A stretch of DNA of 12,173 nucleotides from Desulfatitalea sp. (GTDB lineage: Bacteria > Desulfobacterota > Desulfobacteria > Desulfobacterales > Desulfosarcinaceae): positions 1 through 12,173 of the forward strand of contig JAGTVD010000056.1 in assembly GCA_018224505.1 (NCBI GenBank). Direction: 5' to 3'. Positions 1 to 10,549 of the stretch are shown here, one piece after another. Made by a program: the position numbers and the translations under genes. Under the pieces are notes generated by a model, which saw only the letters and a list, made by a program, of their open reading frames with translations, did not search any database and was not told the DNA's origin. The number at the start of each line of letters is the position of its first letter. The stretch's first letter is position 1.

Positions 1-1146
1 CGTGAGGTGGTGGTGTTCGACCGCACCTTCCCTTCAGCGGGCATCTGGGCCGGCGGCGTGGTGCGCGAAGAGACGGTGTTGCTGCCCTTCGCGCCCCGGG
101 ACAAGGGGATTGCCGACGGCCCGGCTGTTTTGCGATTAGTGGTGCGCGATTATTCCTGGCGCAGTTGGGGCAAGGGCAATGCCCATGTGATCGAAGAAGC
201 GGTGCGTATCGACACCCGGCCCCCCGCCGTTGAAGTGCTCAGTCAACAGCACTACCTGGCCCAGGGGGGATCCGGCCTGGTGATTTACAGGTTGTCCGAG
301 GTCTGCCCGGTCAGCGGTGTGAGGGTCGGGGACGATTTTTATCCCGGTTATGGCGGCCATTTCGCCGATGCCGCGATCTACATGGCTTTCTTCGCCCTGA
401 CCCATGAGCAGGGACCGGGGACCGCCATCCATATCAGCGCCACGGACGAGGCGGGCAACGAGGGGCGGGCCGGTATTCCGCACCTGATCAATGCCCGGCG
501 TTTCAAAAAGGATACCATCCCCATCTCCGACGGCTTCCTGGACAGTCTCATGCCGGCCTTCATCAACGAGGTGGGCGCGGCGCCGGGCACTTCCAACTTC
601 GATATTTTCATGAAGGTCAACAATGAGCTGCGCGTGGCCAACAACGAAGCCCTGCAGAAAGTTACCGCCCGATCCGATGATCGCATTCACTGGCAAGGGG
701 CCTTCACGCAGCTGCCGGGGGCGGCCAACCGGGCCGGTTTTGCCGATCACCGGACCTATACCTACAAAGGCCGCGTGATTGACGAGCAATACCATCTGGG
801 CGTCGATCTGGCTTCCTTGGCCCAGGCCCCGGTGCCGGCGGCCAATGCGGGCCGAGTGGCCTACGCCGATTTTTCCGGGATATACGGCAATACCGTGGTG
901 GTCGACCACGGGATGGGGCTTTTCAGCCTCTATTCCCATTTGAGCCACATGGCGGTCGCGCCGGAACAGATGGTGGCCAAGGGGGATATCATCGGTAAAA
1001 CCGGGCGGACCGGCCTGGCGGTGGGGGACCATCTGCACTTCAGCGTTCTGATTCACCACACGTTTGTCAACCCCCTGGAGTGGTGGGACAGCCAGTGGGT
1101 GCAGAACAACATCACCGCTAAAATCGAGGCGGTGGGGAAGCCATAA
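1..1146 (+). CDS. M23 family metallopeptidase, C-terminal part (5' end off window)
   Basis: The reading frame is open from base 1, so the start and any signal peptide lie left of the window. The last third is a LytM/M23 zinc peptidase domain, a family that cuts peptide cross-links of peptidoglycan in the cell envelope. The zinc ligands can be read as H (793-795) four residues before D (805-807) in HLGVD, and the second H of the HLH motif (1030-1038). The SHLSH histidines (937-948) and the first H of HLH match the catalytic positions of the family. The sequence before this looks like Ig-like beta domains, with short segments such as RIDTRPPAVEV and ISATDEAGNEG, which usually position such enzymes in the periplasm. 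All catalytic residues are present, so it should be active. It ends 12 bases before the DUF39 gene and may be co-transcribed, although no functional link is obvious. Confidence 0.9.
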   Translation, partial: REVVVFDRTFPSAGIWAGGVVREETVLLPFAPRDKGIADGPAVLRLVVRDYSWRSWGKGNAHVIEEAVRIDTRPPAVEVLSQQHYLAQGGSGLVIYRLSEVCPVSGVRVGDDFYPGYGGHFADAAIYMAFFALTHEQGPGTAIHISATDEAGNEGRAGIPHLINARRFKKDTIPISDGFLDSLMPAFINEVGAAPGTSNFDIFMKVNNELRVANNEALQKVTARSDDRIHWQGAFTQLPGAANRAGFADHRTYTYKGRVIDEQYHLGVDLASLAQAPVPAANAGRVAYADFSGIYGNTVVVDHGMGLFSLYSHLSHMAVAPEQMVAKGDIIGKTGRTGLAVGDHLHFSVLIHHTFVNPLEWWDSQWVQNNITAKIEAVGKP

Positions 1147-1158
1147 GCGAGCACGACC

Positions 1159-2334
1159 ATGTCCAAACATACGGTTGAGAAAAGTTTTGCCGAAATCAAC
1201 GCCCGGATCAAAAGCGGCGAGGTGGTGGTGGTTACGGCCGAGGAGATGACGGCCATCGTTAAGGAAAAAGGGGCCGCGGCGGCCGCCCGGGAGATTGACG
1301 TGGTCACCACCGGCACCTTTGCGCCCATGTGTTCGTCGGGCGCCATGATCAATTTCGGGCACAGTGTGCCGGGCATCAAGGCCTCCAACGTCTGGATCAA
1401 CAATGTGCCGGCCTATGGCGGGCTGGCGGCGGTGGATTGTTATCTCGGGGCCACCGAACCCTGTCTCGACGATCCGCTCAACAAGGTATACCCGGGTGAG
1501 TTTCTCTATGGTGGCGGCCACGTGATTCAGGACCTGGTGGCCGGCAAGGATGTCTATTTCAGAGCCACGGCATACGGTACCGATTGTTATCCGAATCGCC
1601 AGATGGAGAAAAAGGTCAGACTCAAGGATCTGCCCAACGCCATTTTATGCAATCCGCGCAATGGCTATCAGAACTACAATGTGGCGGTCAATTCCACCAA
1701 AAAGACCATTTACACTTACATGGGCACCCTCCGGCCCAAGCTGGCCAACGCCAATTACTGCAGTGCCGGCGCGCTGAGTCCGTTGTTCAACGATCCGACC
1801 TACCGCACCATCGGTCTGGGCACGCGCATTTTTCTGGGGGGCGGGGTGGGCTATGTCACCTGGCATGGTACCCAGCACCGCCCGGCAGTGGACCGCACGC
1901 CCAATGGCACGCCCTTGCGGCCGGCGGGCACCATGTGGGTGATGGGGGATATGAAGCAGATGAGCCCCCGGTGGCTGGTGGGCGTTAGCATCCAGGGCTA
2001 TGGCTGTTCACTGGCAGTGGGGTTGGGGGTTCCCATTCCCATCCTGAACGAAGAGATGGCGCGCTTCACAGCGATATCCGACGATGAGTTGTTCGCCCAG
2101 GTGATCGATTATGGCGAGGCCTATCCCAATGGCAGCGCAACCAGTTTGGGGCAGGTCAGCTATGCCGAACTCAAAAGCGGCAGCATCACCATCGACGGCC
2201 ATACCATTGCCACTGTTCCACTGTCGAGCATGGTGCGTGCCCGGGAGATCGCCGCAACCCTGAAAGAGTGGATTCAGGCAGGCACATTTCTGCTTGGCGA
2301 ACCGCAATTCACCCTTCCCATGGAGGCTGTTTGA
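1159..2334 (+). CDS. DUF39 homocysteine biosynthesis protein (L-aspartate semialdehyde sulfurtransferase)
   Basis: This 391-residue protein matches the DUF39/COG1900 family along its whole length. The family makes homocysteine by putting sulfide-derived sulfur onto aspartate semialdehyde. It replaces the O-acylhomoserine route in methanogens and in Desulfovibrio-type bacteria. Visible signatures are TTGTFAPMCSSGAMINFGH near residues 50-68, with C58, and AYGTDCYPNRQ with C143. These two cysteines are the likely persulfide-carrying or catalytic residues, by analogy with the conserved pair in the family. A long glycine-rich core (GTRIFLGGGVGYVTWHGTQH) follows. There is no C-terminal CBS pair, which some archaeal members carry. 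The ATG at 1159 is 12 bases after the peptidase stop and has only a weak Shine-Dalgarno sequence. The partner ferredoxin/NIL-domain and COG2122 proteins are not in this window. The family call is firm; the reaction is from family knowledge. Confidence 0.9.
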   Translation: MSKHTVEKSFAEINARIKSGEVVVVTAEEMTAIVKEKGAAAAAREIDVVTTGTFAPMCSSGAMINFGHSVPGIKASNVWINNVPAYGGLAAVDCYLGATEPCLDDPLNKVYPGEFLYGGGHVIQDLVAGKDVYFRATAYGTDCYPNRQMEKKVRLKDLPNAILCNPRNGYQNYNVAVNSTKKTIYTYMGTLRPKLANANYCSAGALSPLFNDPTYRTIGLGTRIFLGGGVGYVTWHGTQHRPAVDRTPNGTPLRPAGTMWVMGDMKQMSPRWLVGVSIQGYGCSLAVGLGVPIPILNEEMARFTAISDDELFAQVIDYGEAYPNGSATSLGQVSYAELKSGSITIDGHTIATVPLSSMVRAREIAATLKEWIQAGTFLLGEPQFTLPMEAV

Positions 2335-2394
2335 CACGGCGGCACATGGGCCATCGGCGATTCGCAGGGCCGGGCGGGGCATACAATTCGGAGC

Positions 2395-2973
2395 ATGGGA
2401 AATTCCATCCGCACATTCATCGCGTTCGCATCGCCGGTCGATCTGGTCCAGTTGGCCGGCGCGTTGCAGACCGATCTTAAAAAAAGTGGTTTGCGATTGC
2501 GGTGGGTGCGGCCTGATAATATCCATCTGACGCTCAAGTTCCTGGGGGATATTGCGCCCCAACAGGCCGCGGCGGTGGCCGACGCCATGCAAACCGCCGC
2601 GCTGGACATCCCGGTGCTCCCTTTGACGGTGCAGGGTATGGGGGTGTTTCCCAATATGCGCCAACCCCGGGTGTTGTGGGTTGGATTGGGTGGGCAGATC
2701 GATGGGCTGCGGCAGTTGCACGCGGCGTTGGAAATGCAACTGGCCGCGCTGGGCTTTGCCATGGAGCGCCGGCCCTTCAGGGCCCATCTGACCTTGGCGC
2801 GCATCAAAGAGCCCCCGGACCAGGGGCTTTTGCGGCAAGCTCTGGAAACGGCGGGGCAATATGCCCCCGGGTGCTTCCAGGCGGAAGAACTGATCCTTTT
2901 TCAGAGTGTCCTGCAACCAGGGGGCGCCACGTATACACCCCTGGCGCGGGTTCGGCTTGGGGAGGGCGGATAG
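2395..2973 (+). CDS. thpR: RNA 2',3'-cyclic phosphodiesterase (2H phosphoesterase, LigT family)
   Basis: The 192-residue protein has the two HxTx motifs that define the 2H phosphoesterases. They are HLTL at residues 44-47 (in NIHLTLKFLG) and HLTL at 131-134 (in RAHLTLARIK), and each His/Thr pair forms half of the active site. Bacterial members open RNA 2',3'-cyclic phosphates to 2'-phosphomonoesters and can show weak 2'-5' RNA ligation in vitro. The length is slightly above that of the E. coli protein (about 176). The ATG at 2395 gives the usual N-terminal RTFIAFASP strand, and no in-frame start was found in the 60-base gap behind it. The Shine-Dalgarno sequence is poor. The gene sits just upstream of recA, as is common in many bacteria, often together with cinA. 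Confidence 0.92.
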   Translation: MGNSIRTFIAFASPVDLVQLAGALQTDLKKSGLRLRWVRPDNIHLTLKFLGDIAPQQAAAVADAMQTAALDIPVLPLTVQGMGVFPNMRQPRVLWVGLGGQIDGLRQLHAALEMQLAALGFAMERRPFRAHLTLARIKEPPDQGLLRQALETAGQYAPGCFQAEELILFQSVLQPGGATYTPLARVRLGEGG

Positions 2974-3042
2974 GTGGCAATTCGGGGTATGAAAAAGATT
3001 CCTGTGACAGATAAAAGGTGTTTCAACGGTTTAAATGCAATG

Positions 3043-3058
3043 AACGGTCGGACCCGTT
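3043..3058. promoter_or_regulatory. Inverted repeat upstream of recA, possible operator
   Basis: The 133-base gap before recA holds AACGG-N6-CCGTT (3043-3058). A second AACGGT copy lies upstream at 3025-3030, 18 bases from the AACGGT at 3043-3048. Such symmetric elements before recA can be SOS operators, but this one fits neither the E. coli nor the Geobacter LexA box. No convincing -35/-10 pair was found in the gap. The site is offered as a candidate only. Confidence 0.22.
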
Positions 3059-3091
3059 GCGGGGGTTCCGGCCTGCAATACCCAACGATTG

Positions 3092-3100
3092 AAGGGGGAG
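3092..3100 (+). promoter_or_regulatory. Strong ribosome binding site that fixes the recA start
   Basis: AAGGGGGAG lies 6 bases before the ATG at 3107. An in-frame TTG at 3089 would add six residues (the first read from TTG, then KGEII) but overlaps this purine tract and has no ribosome site of its own. The ATG at 3107 is therefore the start. Confidence 0.8.
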
Positions 3101-3106
3101 ATCATT

Positions 3107-4141
<1,035 letters not shown>

Positions 4142-4186
4142 CCGGCGCCCCGCGATGACGGGCGGCCCCCCAATGGAGCAGATACC

Positions 4187-6823
<2,637 letters not shown>

Positions 6824-6832
6824 TGGCGCCTG

Positions 6833-7294
6833 TTATTCACCCTTGACCTTCAATGCCACCTCGATGATCATCTCCCCCTTGTCCGTGGTGCAGGGGATGG
6901 TGATGATGGGGATGCCCGAAGGATAGCTGACTTTGTGTCTGCCCACTACCACACTGGGCACGGAAATGCTGTTGTTGTTGCTCGGAAAGTCTGTCTTGGC
7001 ATTACCGGCGATCATATTGGCGATTTCACCGATGGCGTCGGTACACACCTCGTCCATTTCAGTGATCTCCTCGCCGATGAGGGCCTCCACCAGCTGGAAG
7101 GCCACGGCCTGGGAGAGGCTGATGACCACGCAGCCGCTCACATTGCCGGACAATCCGATGATACTGCTGATTTCGTGAGGTACCTCATTGCCCTTTTTAA
7201 GGATCGGTTTGCCCAATGAGAAAGGAACGGTGATCATGGTTTCGAACACCCGTTTGACGGCAACCACGAACGGTTTGATATAGTTGGGATCCAT
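6833..7294 (-). CDS. cheX: Chemotaxis protein CheX-like (CheY-P phosphatase family)
   Basis: This 153-residue single-domain protein matches the CheX family in length (Thermotoga CheX is about 155) and pattern. The family's catalytic ExxN motif, which dephosphorylates CheY-P, is visible as E90 and N93 in DAIGEIANMIAGNAK. A glycine-rich strand (SGNVSGCVVISLS) and a C-terminal strand pair (GIPIITIPCTTDKGEMIIEVAL) complete the fold. The protein has no signal peptide or membrane segment and should be cytoplasmic. The ATG is preceded by GGAGG four bases away (7299-7303 on the + strand). No other che or flagellar gene is nearby, but a near-consensus sigma-28 promoter lies upstream, which supports a motility role. 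CheX-like domains also occur in other two-component outputs, so the precise partner is inferred. Confidence 0.85.
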   Translation of the reverse strand: MDPNYIKPFVVAVKRVFETMITVPFSLGKPILKKGNEVPHEISSIIGLSGNVSGCVVISLSQAVAFQLVEALIGEEITEMDEVCTDAIGEIANMIAGNAKTDFPSNNNSISVPSVVVGRHKVSYPSGIPIITIPCTTDKGEMIIEVALKVKGE

Positions 7295-7374
7295 TTTGCC
7301 TCCAGCTTAATATGGTTGACCGGCACACCGGCCATGGGCCAGGGCCGCTTCGCTCTCCATCATTACATACCCTT

Positions 7375-7401
7375 TCATCGGCACAAATCCGGGGAACTTT
7401 A
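7375..7401 (-). promoter_or_regulatory. Sigma-28 (FliA) type promoter of cheX
   Basis: Read on the - strand, 7401 to 7375 gives TAAAGTTC-N11-GCCGATGA. The enterobacterial sigma-28 consensus is TAAAGTTT-N11-GCCGATAA, so each half matches 7 of 8 bases with the exact spacer. Transcription would start near 7368 and leave a leader of about 73 bases before the cheX ATG. This places cheX in the late flagellar/chemotaxis regulon. Confidence 0.8.
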
Positions 7402-7426
7402 CTTGATCCCATGCTTTTTTAACCCT

Positions 7427-7454
7427 TTGCGACGTATTTTTTTCACGCTATAGT
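7427..7454 (+). promoter_or_regulatory. Sigma-70-like promoter of the MFS transporter gene
   Basis: TTGCGA (7427-7432), a 16-base spacer and TATAGT (7449-7454) match the housekeeping consensus at 4/6 and 5/6. The surrounding DNA is AT-rich in an otherwise GC-rich window. The start point would be near 7461, 25 bases before the ATG at 7486. A GGGGGA tract at 7470-7475 can serve as ribosome site. It runs back to back with the cheX promoter, 25 bases away. Confidence 0.55.
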
Positions 7455-7485
7455 ACGATTTTTTTCTGCGGGGGATTCAGCAGCG

Positions 7486-8784
7486 ATGATCAACAGTCAC
7501 CCAACATCACCGCCACCGCTCCGTCTGACCTGGTTTGTATGGGGTCTGGGGGCCCTTTTCTACCTGCTGGGCTTTTTCCAGCGGGTGGCGCCGGCGGTGA
7601 TGACCGGTGAACTGATGCGCGATTTCCAGATCGGCGCCGGCGCCCTCGGCAATTTGTCGGCCTTTTATTTTTACAGCTACGTGGGCATGCAGATCCCCAC
7701 GGGGATCCTGGCGGATATCTGGGGGCCGCGGCGCCTGCTGAGCACCGGCGCGGTGGTGGCCGCCATCGGTACGGCCGTGTTCGCGCTGGCGCCGACCATG
7801 GCATGGGCCGCCCTGGGGCGCCTGCTCATCGGCGGCTCTTTCGCCGTGGCTTTTGTGGGCATGCTCAAGATCACCAACAACTGGTTCCCGCCCCGCTACT
7901 TCGCCATGGTGTCGGGCGTGGCGCTTTGCTGCGGCATGGCGGGTGCGGTCTTTGCCGGCACCCCGCTGCGGATGATGATGGACCACACCAGCTGGCGCAC
8001 CATTATGCTCGTGGCGGCGGTTTTCACCGCGGTGCTCGGTGCGGCCATGTGGCTTTTGATCAAAGATTATCCGCACGACAGAGGTTATGCCGACTGGATC
8101 GCTCCCACGGGTGGCGGCGTCGGTGTCAATCGCACCGGTATCCTGGCCGGCATCGCCGAAGTGTTCCGTTACCGCAATACCTGGCTGCTCTTTGTCATCC
8201 CCGCCGGCGTGGTGGGCAGCGTGCTGACTTTTTCCGGGCTGTGGGGCGTACCCTTCCTCACCACCCATTACCATCTGCCCGCGGCGCGCTCCGCGGTGCT
8301 CACATCGACCGTGTTGATCACCATGGCCTTGGGCGGCCTTCTGTTCGGTTGGCTTTCCGACCATTGGGGCCGCCGCAAGCCGGTTTACATGATAGGTGTC
8401 ACCATGGCCCTGGCCGGATGGGTCGCGGTGCTGATGGTGCCGAACCTGCCGTTCACGCTGCTGGTCGCCTCCCTCGTGGTGGCCGGCCTTTTCTCCGGAT
8501 CCATGATCATCAGCTTCGCCTTTGCCAAGGAGTCGGTACCGCAGCATCTGGCCGGCACCATCTCCGGCGTGATCAACATGGGGGTGATGATGGGCCCCAT
8601 GCTGCTGCAACCCGTCGTGGGTTGGATATTGGACCGCAAGTGGCAGGGCGAGACGGCTGCCGGCATCCGCCTCTACAGTCTGGATGCCTACCAAACCGGC
8701 TTCGCCATCATGCTGGCTTGGCTGGTGCTCTCCCTGGTGCTGCTGTTTTTCACCCGCGAGACCCATTGCCGGCAGGTGGGGTGA
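7486..8784 (+). CDS. Major facilitator superfamily transporter
   Basis: The 432-residue protein is an inner-membrane permease with about 12 hydrophobic segments and a short cytoplasmic N-terminus. The first segment covers roughly residues 14-34. MFS motif A is seen in the 2-3 loop as GILADIWGPRRL (73-84) and again in the 8-9 loop as GWLSDHWGRRK (288-298), which shows the usual two-halves duplication. The conserved YFYSYVGMQIPTG and NWFPPRYFAMVSG segments resemble the anion:cation symporter/UhpC-like branch. The substrate cannot be assigned from sequence. The gene has its own promoter and appears to be transcribed alone, since the next gene is about 170 bases away beyond a repeat tract. Confidence 0.88.
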   Translation: MINSHPTSPPPLRLTWFVWGLGALFYLLGFFQRVAPAVMTGELMRDFQIGAGALGNLSAFYFYSYVGMQIPTGILADIWGPRRLLSTGAVVAAIGTAVFALAPTMAWAALGRLLIGGSFAVAFVGMLKITNNWFPPRYFAMVSGVALCCGMAGAVFAGTPLRMMMDHTSWRTIMLVAAVFTAVLGAAMWLLIKDYPHDRGYADWIAPTGGGVGVNRTGILAGIAEVFRYRNTWLLFVIPAGVVGSVLTFSGLWGVPFLTTHYHLPAARSAVLTSTVLITMALGGLLFGWLSDHWGRRKPVYMIGVTMALAGWVAVLMVPNLPFTLLVASLVVAGLFSGSMIISFAFAKESVPQHLAGTISGVINMGVMMGPMLLQPVVGWILDRKWQGETAAGIRLYSLDAYQTGFAIMLAWLVLSLVLLFFTRETHCRQVG

Positions 8785-8802
8785 GGGCGTTGGTTGAGTT
8801 TG

Positions 8803-8856
8803 TTGGGTTGGTTGGGTTTGTTGGGTTGGGTGGGTTGGTGGTTGGTGATGGGTTGG
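8803..8856 (+). repeat. Degenerate 9-bp GT-rich tandem repeat with G-quadruplex motif
   Basis: Six 9-base units in a row, close to TTGGGTTGG, run from 8803 to 8856; the fifth is the most diverged. The G-runs at 8805-8807, 8814-8816, 8823-8825, 8828-8830 and 8832-8834 have loops of 6, 6, 2 and 1 bases. This meets the standard G3+N1-7 quadruplex rule on the + strand. The tract begins about 20 bases after the transporter stop, so the mRNA 3' region would carry it. The flanks (8788-8802 and 8857-8872) are also GT-rich. The period equals three codons, so open frames arise through it by chance. Confidence 0.8.
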
Positions 8857-8913
8857 TTTGGCGATTGGTTGCGTGATCACCGGCGGGAAGCACGTGGGTT
8901 GCGAGTTGTTCAA

Positions 8914-8943
8914 TGGACAGGATGTTTTGCTTTAAACTGTAAA
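8914..8943 (+). promoter_or_regulatory. Candidate promoter of the radical SAM gene
   Basis: TGGACA (8914-8919), an 18-base spacer and TGTAAA (8938-8943) match the sigma-70 consensus at 5/6 and 4/6. The start point would fall near 8950, only a few bases before the ATG at 8954, so the transcript would be nearly leaderless. It may instead support the in-frame ATG at 8969. The call is weak. Confidence 0.28.
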
Positions 8944-8953
8944 CTTAGGCCCC

Positions 8954-10549
8954 ATGCCCTCTACTCCCATGCCATCACCAGGTTCCGACTTGTCCGGCCT
9001 TCCCGGAGCACCCAAATCAGTGGTTTTGATCCATCCGCCTGTGACCAAACCGTGTGAGCCGCCGGCCGGTGTGGCCCGATTGGCTGGTGCTTTGCGGGCC
9101 AATGGGGTTTCTTGCACGCTGATCGATGCCAACCTTGACGGGCTCTATTATCGGCTGGAGCACCTGGTTCCCGCCGGCGATACATGGTCCCAGCGGGCCT
9201 ATCGCCACCTGGCGGATCATTTGGCGGTTATACGTGCGCCGGATACCGGCCGCCATCCGGACCGTTACCGTCGGGCAGTGGCCGATGTGGGCCGATTGTT
9301 GACCACCGACGGCGCGGTAGCGGGTGTTCGGGCGGGTTTGGCGGACTATCGCGACGATCGCTGGAGTCCTGTGCGCCGGGACGATCTGTGCAGGGCCGCC
9401 GAAGCGCCAGAGCACAATCCCTATTACGCCTATTACATGGAACGCCTGCTACCCCGGATTCTGGCGTTGCAGCCGTCAACGGTGGGGATTTCCATCAACT
9501 ACCTTTCCCAGGCGTTATGCGCCTTCTCCCTGATCGGGCTGCTGAGAAGACGCTTTGCCGGACTGCGGGTCGTCATCGGCGGGGGACTGGTCACCTCATG
9601 GATGCGGCGGCCGGGCGGTATGGCAGGTTTTTCGGGCTGGGTCGACGAGATGGTTTCCGGTCCGGGGGAACTCCATCTGCTGGCGGCGGCCGGTGCTGCG
9701 GGATCGGCGGGTGCGGGCTATGCGCCCGATTACACAGACCTGGTGCGAGGCAATTACTTGAGCCCTGGATTTATTCTGCCCTTCAGCGCCAGTGATGGCT
9801 GCTGGTGGCGGCGGTGCGCTTTCTGCCCCGAAAGGGCCGAGAAAAGACCCTTTCGGCCGTTGCCACACAAAGCGGTTGCCCGGCAGTTGCGGCAATTGAC
9901 CGCAGAGACCCGCCCGGTGTTGATCCACCTGCTGGACAATGCATTGTCGCCGGCCCTGCTCAATACCTTGACCAGCGCCCCTCCGGGCGCCCCCTGGTAT
10001 GGTTTTGCGCGCATCGGTGCGCCCCTGGACGACCTTGATTTCTGCCGCCGTCTGGCCGCCGCCGGATGCGTGATGCTCAAGCTCGGTCTGGAATCGGGCA
10101 GTCAGGCTGTCCTTGACCGCCTGCAGAAAGGGATGCAATTGGATACGGCCTCCCGGGTGCTCGACAACCTGCGCCGGGCCGGCATCGCGACCTATGTCTA
10201 TCTGCTGTTCGGGACACCGGCCGAGGATGCCGCCGCGGCCCTTCAGACGTTGGATTATGTGGTGGCCCACCGGGAGGCCATCGGGTTTTTGAACCTGGCC
10301 ATATTCAACCTGCCACTGGGTAGCCCTGATGCCGCACATTTGGAAGTGAGCGATTTTTATCCGGGGGATTTGGCGTTCTACGGCGATTTCCGCCACCCCC
10401 GGGGTTGGGACCGCGGCGCCGTACGCCAATTTATAGACAAACAGTTCAAGCGTCACCCGGTGGTGCAAGCCATTCTGCGCCGCGATCCGCCCGTGTTTAC
10501 CTCCAACCATGCGCCTTTCTTTCTCTGCCAAAGGGAAGAATCAAGATGA
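8954..10549 (+). CDS. Radical SAM protein with N-terminal cobalamin-binding-like domain
   Basis: The 531-residue protein has the layout of B12-dependent-type radical SAM enzymes. The N-terminus starts as a Rossmann-like domain (VVLIHPPV at about 23-30, then GVARLAGALRANGVSCTLID). A long helical insertion at about 60-165 follows, and the domain resumes as TVGISINYLSQALCAFSLIGLLRRRF and RVVIGGGLVTSW. No DxHxxG base-off cobalamin motif is present, so B12 binding is unproven. The radical SAM cluster cysteines are C283, C288 and C291 in GCWWRRCAFC. This is CX4CX2C instead of the usual CX3CX2C. The downstream segments KLGLESGSQAVLDRLQKGM and YLLFGTPAED are typical of the family barrel. The substrate is unknown. 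The start is uncertain (ATG 8954 or 8969; both have weak ribosome sites). Its last 9 bases overlap the end of the convergent flavoprotein gene. Confidence 0.87.
   Translation: MPSTPMPSPGSDLSGLPGAPKSVVLIHPPVTKPCEPPAGVARLAGALRANGVSCTLIDANLDGLYYRLEHLVPAGDTWSQRAYRHLADHLAVIRAPDTGRHPDRYRRAVADVGRLLTTDGAVAGVRAGLADYRDDRWSPVRRDDLCRAAEAPEHNPYYAYYMERLLPRILALQPSTVGISINYLSQALCAFSLIGLLRRRFAGLRVVIGGGLVTSWMRRPGGMAGFSGWVDEMVSGPGELHLLAAAGAAGSAGAGYAPDYTDLVRGNYLSPGFILPFSASDGCWWRRCAFCPERAEKRPFRPLPHKAVARQLRQLTAETRPVLIHLLDNALSPALLNTLTSAPPGAPWYGFARIGAPLDDLDFCRRLAAAGCVMLKLGLESGSQAVLDRLQKGMQLDTASRVLDNLRRAGIATYVYLLFGTPAEDAAAALQTLDYVVAHREAIGFLNLAIFNLPLGSPDAAHLEVSDFYPGDLAFYGDFRHPRGWDRGAVRQFIDKQFKRHPVVQAILRRDPPVFTSNHAPFFLCQREESR

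Noticed and set aside
136..1521. Long - strand open frame (461 codons) across the peptidase and DUF39 genes
   Set aside because: It lies opposite two well-recognised genes, crosses their boundary, and its His/Gly/Arg-rich translation is typical of the mirror frame in GC-rich DNA.
3002..3010. CTGT-G-ACAG as a LexA box
   Set aside because: The half-sites are right but the enterobacterial box needs 8 bases between them; one base cannot place both LexA subunits.
7319..7331. Short inverted repeat CCGG-CACA-CCGG in the cheX leader
   Set aside because: The stem is only 4 bp and common in GC-rich sequence; not enough to call a riboswitch, operator or attenuator.
7507..8913. - strand frame of 468 codons and + strand frame 7803-8876 within the MFS gene
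   Set aside because: Both are out-of-frame readings of a clear membrane transporter; the - frame even translates the GT repeat as Gln/Pro/Thr runs.
8794..9057. Small + strand frame of 87 codons rich in Gly/Leu/Trp
   Set aside because: Its hydrophobic start is simply the 9-bp repeat read in frame, and it then overlaps the radical SAM gene by about 100 bases without any family signature.
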